A stretch of 64,000 nt of DNA from Salvelinus alpinus (Eukaryota > Chordata > Actinopteri > Salmoniformes > Salmonidae). The position numbers and the translations under genes are program-made. The DNA lies in assembly GCF_045679555.1 (NCBI RefSeq), contig NC_092092.1, forward strand, positions 13,544,190 to 13,608,189, read 5' to 3'. How positions within the stretch are numbered: the first letter of the stretch is position 1; the number at the start of each line of letters is the position of its first letter. The notes under the pieces were generated by a model that saw only the letters and a list, made by a program, of their open reading frames with translations, ran no database searches and was not told the origin of the DNA. This document shows, piece after piece, positions 1 through 12,200 of this stretch.

Positions 1-812
1 ATCTTTGTCCCCATGTGCAGTTGCAAACCGTAGTCTGGCTTTTTTATGGTGGCTTTGGAGCAGTGGCTTCTTCCTTGCTGAGCGGCCTTTCAGGCTATGT
101 CGATATAGGACTCGTTTTACTGTGGATATAGATACTTTGTACCTGTTTCCTCCAGCATCTTCACAAGGTCCTTTGCTGTTGTTCTGGGATTGATTTGCAC
201 TTTCCGCACCAAAGTACGTTCATCTCTAGGAGACAGAAGGCGTCTCCTTCCTGAGCGGTATGACCGCTGCGTGGTCCCATGGTGTTTATACTTGCGTACT
301 ATTGTTTGTAGAGATGAACGTGGTACCTTCAGACGTTTGGAAATTGCTCCCAAGGATGAACCAGACGTGTGGAGATCTACAATTTTTTCGCCTGAGGTCT
401 TGGCTAATTTCTTTTGATTTTCCCATGTTGTCAAGCAAAGAGGCACTGAGTTTGAAGGTAGGCCTTGAAATACATCCACAGGTACACCTCCAATTGACTC
501 AAATGATGTCAATTAGCCTATCAGAAGCTTCTAAAGCCATGACATAATTTTCTGGAATTTTCCAAGCTGTTTAAAGGCACAGTCAACTTAGTGTATGTAA
601 ACTTCTGACCCACTGGAATTGTGATAGTGAATTATAAGTGAAATAATCTGTCTGTAAACAATTGTTGGAAAAATTACTTGTGTCATGCACAAAGTAGATG
701 TCCTAACCGACTTGCCAAAACTATAGTTTGCTTACAAGAAATTTGTGGAGTGGTTGAAAAACGAGTTTTAATGACTCCGACCTAAGTGTATGTAAACTTC
801 CGACTTCAACTG
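1..812 (-). mobile_element. Tc1-like transposon (Sleeping Beauty progenitor family), truncated by window edge
   Basis: The right end carries the inverted-repeat motif GTATGTAAACTTCCGACTTC (780-805 region) and an internal direct repeat GTATGTAAACTTCTGACC near 594, the IR/DR layout of the salmonid family from which Sleeping Beauty was rebuilt. The transposase N-terminus reads on the minus strand (about 117-430: [20 protein letters not shown]) and is already frameshifted relative to its MGKSKEI start. Confidence 0.85.
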
Positions 813-819
813 TATATAC

Positions 820-1015
820 ACTTCCCTTGAAACCACTGTCGGTTGTGTGACCTAATGAACACAACCCTAGTTCTCCTGATTTAACCGGACAACAGGTGTA
901 GTCACTTGGAACCAGACGCAAGCAAACAAACCTATGCTGGGCGGGACTAGCTGCTGCTCTTGTCCAATAAGAAACTCATATTTTGTTGCAAAACAAATTC
1001 TGTTGCAAAATTACC
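820..1015. repeat. SINE-like dispersed repeat fragment
   Basis: The segments CCTAATGAACACAACCCTAG and TTGTCCAATAAGAAACTCAT resemble the repeat at 44280-44420 and at 52180-52370 (opposite orientation). It directly flanks the slf2 exon L donor. Confidence 0.45.
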
Positions 1016-1050
1016 CATATATACACCCTGGTAAATAACCCTTTGTTGAC

Positions 1051-1374
1051 CTGCTGGTCCAGGGAGGCACAGTCCTCCTCTTCCTCCCGCTCTCTGTGTG
1101 GGTGGTGACTCCTCCTGTAGCAGGAGGTGGCCAGCCCCCGGAGAAGTGAGGAGGGCCGCATTTGGGAGAGGTAGGGACGCAGGTCTGACAGCTGGAACTC
1201 TGTGTTGGAGGGAATGTAAGTGCATCTGTTGTTCAGCAGCTTGGAGATGGCCAACACACTGAGGTGTCTCCTGAGTTGCTTGCCGCGCATGCTGTCTGGC
1301 AGGAGCTCAACCAGCCAGCGCAGGTTGTGGTGGTCCTCAGTCAGGGCAATCAGCGACATGCAGATCCTGGGCAG
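1051..1374 (-). CDS. slf2: slf2-like exon L (last exon in window)
   Basis: The acceptor is CCGGTAG, chosen over CCCAG eight bases further in because only it keeps phase. It starts [20 protein letters not shown] and includes [18 protein letters not shown] and [12 protein letters not shown]. It ends DQQ at a non-consensus donor CAG/GTCAAC. The protein must continue in exons beyond position 1. Confidence 0.82.
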
Positions 1375-4300
1375 CTACCGGACAGGAGATAGATCAACAT
1401 CAACAATGAGACAGGAGAAACAGACACACAACACAGTGAGATGAGTTTACCTAGCAAAGGAAAGAAATAAAGTTCAAACTATCAAAAGAAAGAAATTGTG
1501 ACAAGTATTCATTCATCTCCAGCACCATACCAGTGTCTACATACAGTGAGCTCCAAAAGTATTGTGACAGTAGCTAGGTTTCCATCCAATTTGTGACAGA
1601 TTTTCATTTGGAATAAAAAAAAAAAAAATCTGCATAGAATAACATGCTCATTTTCCACCAGAGATGCGTTTCCATCAAACTAACCTTTTGCGGATAAAAG
1701 GCTGTGCGCGATGACGTAGTGCACATAAAAATAACTTTTGCAGTTAAATTACAAGTTACATGGGTTTCCATAGGGCCTCCCGAGTGGCGCAGCTGTCTAA
1801 GGCACTGCATCGCAGTGTTTCCTCCGACACATTGGTGCAGCTGGTTTCCGGGATAAGCGAGCAGTGTGTCCAGAAGCAGTGCAGCTTAGCAGGGTCGTGT
1901 TTCGGAGGACACATGGCTCTCGAGCTTCGCCTCTCCCGAGTCCGTACGGGAGTTGCAGCAATGGGACTGTAAATACCAATTGGATCCCACGAAATTGAGA
2001 AAAAAGGGGGGTAAAAAGTAACATTTTATTTTTTATATAAAATAAACAAACGAGTTTAGCATTTTCAACTTTACTGATGGTTTTGTAACAAAATTGTTGC
2101 GTATATTGCAAATGTGCCCACTCTAGTCTTGGCACATGCACATTAACCAACATCTCGCAGATACAGTGCAGGTAGGCTACCTACATTATGAGATTATTAT
2201 GGACAAGAGTGATATTTTTTGTATTTGTCAAACGGCAGCCAAGCATTGATGATCATGTCACCACAATAAGAACCTCGATATTCATTGGAAAAGAGCATCA
2301 AGCTCATCACCTTGCACTTTCACCTCCTAACTTAGTTCATCTGTAGCCTAATAAACAGCATGGTTTACAGATTGGTAGTGGGAGGACCACACAACATCGC
2401 GTGACTCCAAGTTTACTTAAATATGATGGTTATATTAGTATTTGCTCATAAAGGCGTTTCCACTGCCATTTCTCACAATTTATTTTAGACACAAAAAGAT
2501 CCCACCATGTCGAACAAACAAATTGTCTGTTGGCATTTCATGTTGTTTCCATCAGCCCGGTCGTGATGGACTTTTTTCATGCGTCATGTAATTCATCCGC
2601 ATGAAATGGTTGGATGGAAGCCTGGTTAGTGACACATTTTTGGGGTTTTGGCTCTGGTCTACAGCACTTTGGATTTGAATTGATACAAAATTACAGAGGC
2701 ACAAACATCACACCCCCTAAGAAATGCTAACCTCTCCTGTTCTTGTAATGGTGAGAGGTTAGCGTGTCTTGGGGGTATGATATAAAATGTTAACCTCTCC
2801 TGTTCTTGTAATGATGAGAAGTTAGCATGTCTTGGGGGGGATGATATAAAATGTTAACCTCTCCTGTTCTTGTAATGGTGAGAGGTTAGCATGTCTTGGG
2901 GGATGATATAAATGCTAACCTCTCCTGTTCTTGTAATGGTGAGAGGTTAGCGTGTCTTGGGGGTATGATATAAAATGTTAACCTCTCCTGTTCTTGTAAT
3001 GATGAGAAGTTAGCATGTCTTGGGGGGGATGATATAAAATGTTAACCTCTCCTGTTCTTGTAATGGTGAGAGGTTAGCATGTCTTGGGGGATGATATAAA
3101 TGCTAACCTCTCCTGTTCTTGTAATGGTGAGAGGTTAGCATGTCTTGGGGGGGATGATATAAAATGTTAACCTCTCCTGTTCTTGTAATGGTGAGAAGTT
3201 AGCATGTCTTGGGGGATGATATAAATGTTACCCTCTCCTGTTCTTGTAATGATGAGAAGTTAGCATGTCTTGGGGGATGATATAAATGTTACCCTCTCCT
3301 GTTCTTGTAATGGTGAGAGGTTAGCATTTCTTGGGGGTATGATATAAAATGTTAACCTCTCCTGTTCTTGTAATGGTGAGAGGTTAGCATGTCTTGGGGG
3401 GATGATATAAAATGTTAACCTCTCCTGTTCTTGTAATGGTGAGAGGTTAGCATGTCTCCGTAATCATGGTAGCATCCACATTAATGTAGAAGTGTTTAGA
3501 AACATATTCTATTCTTATTTAGAATAAAAGTTACCCAAAATGGCACAATACATTATTTACCATTCATTTCTATTGGACACAAAATAATCTCAAACACAAA
3601 CAAAACAAACAGCAAATGTATCCAACAAGTTTGTAGAGTCAAGCTTGATGTAAATCATTGTGTGCTATGAATATGGGACCAAATATTACACTTTTGACTA
3701 CTTTAATACACAAGTGAATTTGTCCCAATACGTTTGGTCCCCGATATTAGGGGGGACTACGTACAAAAAGTGTTATAATTTCTAAATGGTTCATCCAATA
3801 TGAATGGTAATACCCTCACATGAAAGCTGACAGTCTGCACTTTAACCTCAGCCGTTGCATCATCCAAAGTGCTAGAGTACAGAAACAAAACATGTAAAAA
3901 AGGTGCAAGTCTACATTCTGTCGTTAAAAAGGGCCTAAAAAAGGTCCTATTCCAAGACAGAGGTGGATTAAAAGTAAAAAAAAATCCTCTTAAATTACTA
4001 TTGTAATTCCTAATTCAATGTCAAAATCTGTAATGAGTTTCTAGCCAGGGGGAGGGCATTCCCATGCCCCCTGTCACCACCTGTTTAAATGTTTTTACTT
4101 TAGATTATATCAAATTGCACTTTTTAACGTTATCTGTTTTTTACAACAAAACTTAGAAATTTGCCATTTTCATGTACTGTATGTAGACACTGGTATGGTA
4201 CCAGAGATAATGAATATGATGTTGAAAAGTGGTGGAGTTTCCCCTTTAAAGGCCTTCTAAACCTGCCTTGTTCTTGACCCCTGGCTAAAACAGGCCCTGG

Positions 4301-7300
4301 GCTTATCTCAAATTAACACAAGCATGTGTTAACTAAGGACTCATACGTGTATTCCAGAGACCTGGGCTAACGTACAAACAACACGCGACAAATACATCCC
4401 ATCCCCGACATGCATCCAATGTTACGTTCTATCTAGAGTCCTGCCCTGCCCGCAACGTTCAGGCCCTACTCTGTCCCGATTGCTTCTGCCAAATTTAAGG
4501 CCCGGCTCGGCCCTAACCCGAAATCAGAAATACAGTAACTTCCTCATATCTATAGGTGCTTTTCTCGGTCTGTCCCCGGCTCCCTGCGCTGTGTGTGTGA
4601 GTATCCATAGCAACGGCTCCGCATGACAAGACGTGAGAGCTGTTAGTTGGTGTTAGCTAGCTACCTTTCGTCACTCGAAACTTGGACAAAACACTTATTT
4701 TGGGTGAAATAACCTCTTCCTGTCGACTCGGACAGGTAAACAAGAGAGTGGCAGGCGTCATGAGTAGTGGTGCAACAGATCACAAAACTCACGGTTTTGA
4801 GTCAAGGATCAGATCATCAGATCAGCAAAAAACAAGAGACAAATAACTTTGCTTTCCATTTATTACTTAAAGAACACTTAAAGACAGGAACTTTTCAATG
4901 TTTCAATAAAATCTTAAAATAAAATCTTAAAATAAAATATTCAATTGTTAAATTAAAGCGCAATATGAGGCGTGACACCTTCCTTTGAACAATAGTGAAT
5001 GAAATAATAGCCTGTGTCAACATAAAAAAAAAAGTTTAAAAGAAAGCAAAGAAAATCAGACCTGAGATTATATCCTCATCTTTTTGAAAAATAATTTGAA
5101 GTTGTCTACATTGTCTGGGGAGAGGGTAGACCTCTTTGCAGTCACTATGTCCCCTGCCGTGGAGAACACCAGGCACAGCCAGGTAGCGTCTTGCCATCAT
5201 GGCAATGTGAGGGTATTTACACTCATTGCTTTTCCACCATCCACTGGAACGCCGCGTGCTGCCTTGTAGGATGCCACCTCCTCTTCGATGGTGTTGGCAA
5301 ACGTCTTGCCTGTGACCTTGCTCATAAAGGTCGCCCCGAAAAGCTCCTTCATGGCCAAATTATTTTGTGGAGGAGATGTCTCCGAGTCTGCTCCTGTCAG
5401 CTCTGTGGCTTGACCCGGCAGAAAAAAATGGCTTGATCTATTAAACTAACAAATCATTTATTTTCATAGAACTATAATTGTGGCAATAACATTTAATAAA
5501 AGCCATTATTATTCCAAATCAAAAATGGATGATTCTAATAGCAATAGCATAGACTAACAGACGGCACTATATTTATTATTTAAGTAATTCACTCTTTGTT
5601 TTACCTTTTCAGTGGCCACAATGTCAGTGGTGACATCACTGTGTCCTCCGCTGTAGGGCTAAATTGATCACATGTGCAAAGAAAGCCATCTGTGGCCCCA
5701 GTCCAGGCTCCATCACTGCATTTACTTGGTTCTTGGCATTATCTGTGGTGGTTGGGATATTGCTATTGGGCCTCTAGCTTCCACTCTGCTACTGTTCCTA
5801 GCAGTACCTGTGCCAGATTTGTGCCTCTAATACAGGGGGCGTGTCTGTAGCACCGGACTTCACATCTCCCACTCCTCTGGTCTAGTGAGCAGTCACAGTC
5901 ACGTAGCTTTCCGTTACCCTGGAGGTGTGGTGAAGGCAACAGAGGATGCCTTGGATAATTCATCGACAATTTTGATATTTTCCTGTTCATAAAGATCTGG
6001 CACCATCTTCATACTGGAGTGGGTGCGCCAGGGGATTTCCTAGCGTGGCTCAAGCACTTTCACCATATTTTTAAACCCTTTGTTTTCCACAACAGAGTAT
6101 GGCCTCATGTCTGCAGAGATAAACATCCCAATAGATTTGGTGATGACTTTAGCTCAGTCTGATGCTACAGCAAAGGGCTGCTTAAATGTCACGGTGAGAA
6201 GTTGTCTCTTGGCTGAGTTGGCTCCTGTCACTGACACACCAGGGTGATGACGCTTTAAGTGTGGCCATGCTCAATCTATTTCCATGAGCATACGGCTTTG
6301 TGGCACAATGCCTAGACTAGAGGTCGACCGATTAATTAGGCCCGATTTCAAGTTTTCATAACAATCGGTAATCTGCATTTTTGGATGCCGATTATGGCCG
6401 ATTAGATTGCACTCCACGAGGAGACTGCTTGGCAGGCTGACCACCTGTTACGCGAGTGCAGCAAGCAGCCAAGGTAAGTTGCTAGCTAGCATTAAACAAT
6501 CAATTTTAACATAACCATTAGTTAACTACACGTGGTTGATGATATTACTAGTTTAACTAGCTTGTCCTGCGTTGCAAATAATCAATGCGGTGCCTGTTAA
6601 TTTATCATCGAATCACAGCCTACTTCGTCAAACGGGTGATGATTTAACAAGCTCATTCGTGAAAAAAGCACTGTCGTTGCACCAATGTGTACCTAACCAT
6701 AAACATCAATGCCTTTCTTAAAATCAATACACAAGTATATATTTTTTAACCTGCATATTTAGTTAAAAGAAATTCATGTTAGCAGGCAATATTAACTAGG
6801 GAAATTGTGTCACTTCTCTTGCGTTCAGTGCATGCAGAGTCAGGGTATATGCAGCAGTTTGGGCCGCCTGGCTCGTTGCAAACTGTGTGAAGACCATTTC
6901 TTCCAAAAAAGACCGCAATTCATTTGCCAGAATTTTACATAATTATGACATAATGTTGAAGGTTGTGCAATGTAACAGCAATATTTAGACTTATAGATGT
7001 GGTTCCGTATTTCACTGAAAGAATAAACGTTTTGTTGTACTTTTTCTTTCTTCTCCAACACTGTTTTTGCATTATTTAAACTAAATTGTTTTTATTTATG
7101 TATTATATTAAGTTAAAATATAAGTGTTCATTCAGTATTGTTGTAATTGTCATTATTACAAATATATAAAAATCGTTCGATTGATCGGTATCGGCGTTGA
7201 AAAATCATAAAATCTGTCGACCTCTAGCCTACACACCGTAATGGTGTTGTCCACCACCCTTCTTCCGTCATATTTGACAGGGAAGCCTAAGTGCTCCCAT

Positions 7301-9170
7301 AAATTAGACTTAAATGAAGCGGGAGGTTTTTCCAGTTCTTCAGCTCCTCCGCCAGCCATGGCTGTCACTGCTCTTTTTTTCTTCTTTGCTTTTTGCAATG
7401 CGAACATCCAGGATTGATTCGTTGGGATTCAACATGCCCCGTTCACATGAACAGTAAACACAACTGCTTTAAAAAAATAATCAAATCAACCTTCAGGCTT
7501 CAGAGTAAAACACAACATGCATTTGTCTTGTCTTTATCTTCTCACTGCAACTCTGCATCGAAATTTAGCCAATTAATACTTTAAAAAGTAACAGCAGCAG
7601 TTAAACTGTATTTCACACTATGATGGTTAAACTCTGCAATTGATCTGCGGTTCACCTGCGTGCTGAGCCGTGGGGGGTGATCCGTACGGATCACGGATCA
7701 ACTACGGTCCGTTACACCACTAGTCATGAGCATATGTAGATTAAGTGAAAGTGCAGCTTTTGTGATTGAACCTAGAAAATTCTTGACCCTGTTTCAAAAT
7801 GGCTATTTTGGCACTGTGTTTAAAAAAAGTCAGTGCTAACCCTGCTCCGGAGCAGGGCCAGCTAGCCCTGGGCTAAGGATGGTGCTAGTCCACTTTACAA
7901 TGTGCAAGCGTGAACACTCCCTTAGCCCTGGGCTTATTTAGACAGCAAATAATTGGATGGGGAAACAAGCAGGTAGGAGATGAAGTTATAAATGCTGAGG
8001 CGGGGATTGAACCCACAACCATTGGGGTTGCACATGTACACGTGTTACTACGGCACCACGCAGAAGCCACAGAAGAAGAAAGAAATAAAACAGTTGACTG
8101 ACTGACCATGATGTCCAAGTCCCTTATGCTGTTGACCAGGTTGTGCAGTAGGGAGCGGAGGTGCTCAGTGGGCTGGAGGGCGAGCTGCGTGTCCAGGCCC
8201 ACTCTGCTCACCACCGTCAGGAGTAACAGCAGGTCTCGGTCACTGTAGACCCGCGGGCACAACGACGTACAATGACACATGTACTTGACGACATTGTCAA
8301 AGTTGTGTTCAGGGAAAGTTCTGAGCTCCTTCTTGCTGGACAGGCTCTCTGTGCTGATCTGGAGGCCCTCTCTACATACACACAGGTAGTTATTATCTGT
8401 CTATCAGAAAAATTGTATGAACAAAGTAGTTATTGACACACACACAGACTTACATCAGGTCTCCCTCAGTGAAGGGGGGTTGTAGGTTCTCCAGGGGGAA
8501 AAGGGTGACGAAGGGAACCCCCATGTTCATGAAGACCAGGGTCATGTCTCCAATACTGGGCACCCACACCTCAAACCTCTCACTCTTATTCAGCACCATG
8601 TGTTCAGCAGCGGAACAGGCAATATCTCCAAGGGCCTGTAGTACCTGATGACAGGTCAGCCTGTCTGAGTGGACTGACATCATCTACAGGAGGGAGGGAT
8701 GGAGAGAGAAAGAGAGAGGCTGACTTTTTGTCTGTCTTTAATGAGCCATCCTCATTTGATTAAAAACATTTTAGTACCCACCCGTTAGTCCTCCCCCTAT
8801 GTTAGTCCCCCCCACAAAAAAAATTGTTGCGTACCACCAAACCACCAGAGGGAGAGAACAACAGAAGAGACATCAGTACATTGATCAATTAAAATTAAGC
8901 AATTATACAAACAAATAAATCAATTTGATTAGTCTAGCGCAGGGACAGGTAAAAGGGGGTGTAGAGTAGTACCTGGAAGAGCCAGCGGGTCACCTGGGGA
9001 GGACAGGGGGAGGAGCAGTAGGCTCTCTGGAACAGCTGGGAACTGACCTGGGTCCTGAACTGGTCTGGAGAGGACCTGAGAGACACAGAGGAAACGAGAG
9101 AGAGAGAGAGAAAACGAGAGAGAAAACGAGAGAGAGAGAGAGAAAACGAGAGAGAAAACGAGAGAGAGAA

Positions 9171-9254
<84 letters not shown>

Positions 9255-12200
9255 CACACACCAGAGAGATGAGAGAGAGAGAGAGAGGGGAAAAACAACA
9301 GAGATGGGGTGATGGGGCAAGAGAGGAGAGGACTGAACATTTCCTCTCAGTCACACACACATCTTACCAGAGGATTGTTTTCTGTGTGGTGTCACACGGG
9401 GTGACGTTACAGCGTCTCAGCTGCAGTGTGTGTTGGCTGAAGAGACGGCCAAAGTTGTCCAGGCTAAACACCGCTTCCCCGGGGTGCAGGTCCTGGATGG
9501 CACTAGACAACACCGAGAAACGCTGCAGGAAATCCCTGGGGTTGACAAGAGATACACACATGGAAGTGTGGGATTGTGGTTATTAGTCCTCCTCGTGTGT
9601 GTGTGTATGTAGTTACCTCTGCTCCTAGGATTAACTGGAAATGTGGTACCTAGACACTTCAACCGAAAATGTCCGCTGCATTTATCTGCCTTAATCGACG
9701 TTATCGGCGCCCGTAGAGCGGTTGTTTTTAAGGGCCTTGCTCACAGACAGAACAGCAGATTTTCCCACATTGCCCGGTTCAGGGATTCAAACCAGCGACC
9801 TTTCGCTGTTAACCTCTAGGCTACCTGCACTCTGTTTTCTGTACGCTCCACTTTTGTGTTTATATGGATGTACAGTACCAGTCTAAAGTACTGGGTTGAC
9901 TTTATTTTTACTGTTTTCTACATTGTAGAATAATAGTGAAGACATCAAAACTATGAAATAACACATATGGAATCATGTAGTAACCCCAAAAAAGTGTTAA
10001 ACAAATCAAAATATATTTTATATCTAAGATTCTTTAAAGTAGCCACCCTTTGCCTTGACAGCTTCGCACACTCGTGCCATTCTCTCAACCAGCTTCATGA
10101 GGTAGTCACCTGGAATGCATTTCAATGAACAGGTGTGCCTTGTTAAAAGTTCATTTGTGGAATTTCTTCCCTTGTTAATGCGTTTGAGCCAAATCAGTGT
10201 GACAAGATAGGGCTATCTTCTGTATACCACCCCTATTTGATAAAATATCAAGTCCATTAAATGGCAAGAACAGCTCAAATAAACAAAGAGAAACGACAGT
10301 CCATCATTACTTTAAGAAAATGTCAAGAACTTCAAGTGAAGTGAAAAACCATCAAGCGCTATGATGAAACTGGCTCTCATGAGGACCGCCACAGGAAAGG
10401 AAGACCCCGAGTTACCTCTGCTGCAGAGGATAAGTTCATTAGAGTTAACAGCCTCAGATTGCTGCCCAAATAAATGCCTCACAGAGGTCAAGTAACAGAC
10501 ACATCTCAACATCAACTGTTCAGAGGAGACTGTGTGAATCAGGCCTTCATGGTCAAATTGCTGCAAAGGAAACACTACTAAAGGACACCAATAAGAAGAA
10601 CAGACTTGCTTGGGCAAAGAAACATGAGCAATGGACATTAGACTGGTGGAAATCTGTCCTTTGGTCATATGAGTCCAAATTTGAGATTTTTGGTTCCAAC
10701 CGCCGTGTCTTTGTGAGACGCAGAGTAGGTGAACGGATGATCTCCGCATGTGTGGTTCCGACCGTGAAGCATGGAGGAGGAGGTGGGATGGGGCTTTGCT
10801 GGTGACAGTGTCAACAGCGAATTCAAGGCACACTTAACCAGCATGGCTACCACAGCATTCTGCAGCGAAATGCCATGCCATCTGGTTTGTGCTTAGTGGG
10901 ACTATCATTTGTTTTTCAACAGGGCAATGACCCAAAACACACCTCTAGGCTGTGTGTAAGGGGTATTTGACCAAGAAGGAGAGTGATAGAGTGCTGCATC
11001 AGATGACCTGGCCTCCACAATCACCCAACCTCAACCCAATTGAGATGGTTTGGGATGAGTTGGACTGCAGAGTGAAGAAAAAGCAGAAAACAAGTGCTCA
11101 TCATATGTGGAAACTCATTCAAGACTGTTGGAAAAGCCTTCCAGGTGAAGATGGTTGAGAGAATGCCAAGAGTGTGCAAAGCTGTCATCAATGCAAAGGG
11201 TGGCTACTTTGAAGAATCTCAAATATATTTAGATTTTTTAACACTTTTTTTGGTTACTACATGATTCCATATGTGTTATTTCATAGTTTTGATGTCTTCA
11301 CTATTATTTTACAATGTAGAAAATAGTAAAAATAAAGAAAAACCCTTGAATGAGTAGGTGTGTCCAAACTTTTGACTGGTACTGTATGTTTTAAGTGTAT
11401 GTGTGTGTGCGTGCGTGTAGTTACTTTTGCTGCAGTGAGATAGCCTCCTCAATGTTCTCCTCCTCCTCTTCCTCAGCCAATCTCAGCAGTTTCTCCTTAC
11501 AGGAGAGATGCAGCTTGGCTTCCATCTCCTTAGACCTGGGGAGAATAACCACGACATAGCACACATTGTTATGACATAGAGCTCTTGTTTAATTCTAAAA
11601 GTCTAAGCCGTTGGGGGGTTCTAAGCTGACATATGGAATTGTTTTAAGATGGTCATACCATGGATCATTTAGCTATTTGATTAAGAATTTTTAGGTAACT
11701 AACAAAATATATATATTTGATAAAATATTGAATTTGGCCTTTACTACTATAGCCCAGAGAAACACATTGAAAAACACATTTATAAATGGGAAAAAAGACA
11801 GTCAAAAACTAAATCATGAGAAACAAGGTTTTGAAGTGTTTGCTCTATATCTAGAGACATAAGAAAGCTCAGGAAATATATATATTCTTTACACATATTT
11901 AACCCCTTTTGGGTAGGCACAAATCTACCTTCATCCTTCCATTCCTTTTTAAAAACGGTACAGGTTACCTTCAGACGACACTTGTGGGGGTCATAGAGCA
12001 AAACGGCGAACACCATCGTGTTTGTGAAAGTTTCCCCTTTCCATAGTAACATAGTTTTACGTCAAACAGTTCAGACGCTCCAGACATTATCGTGAGAAGA
12101 CCGATTTGTGGGATGTCACATGGTTTGACAAACACCGCTCTAGCTCTGTCACCTTTCACCGCAGAAGTGCGACATAGGCAGATGCGGTGAATTGAGATTC

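Larger units (their letters stand above)
1543..3895. repeat. composite foldback-type dispersed repeat (slf2 intron)
   Basis: The ends are inverted: the left part has GTGAGCTCCAAAAGTATTG and CAGCACTTTGGATTTGAA, and the right part has their reverse complements near 3730 and 3865. Between them lie a MITE insertion (1572-2627), a SINE inside that, and an expanded palindromic core (2725-3455). It is recognised from memory as an abundant salmonid repeat; the family name is unknown to me. Confidence 0.55.

Noticed and set aside
1773-1990. Functional tRNA gene
   Set aside because: The A-box-like head is followed by a long SINE body and no cloverleaf can be drawn; it is a tRNA-derived SINE.
2725-3455. 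CRISPR-like array
   Set aside because: Repeats of 60-64 bp follow each other with no unique spacers, in a vertebrate intron; this is a minisatellite.
8929-9360. Ser/Leu-repeat open frames (SLSLSL) in three frames
   Set aside because: Translation of the (GA)n microsatellite; only the short exon I at 9075-8973 nearby is real.
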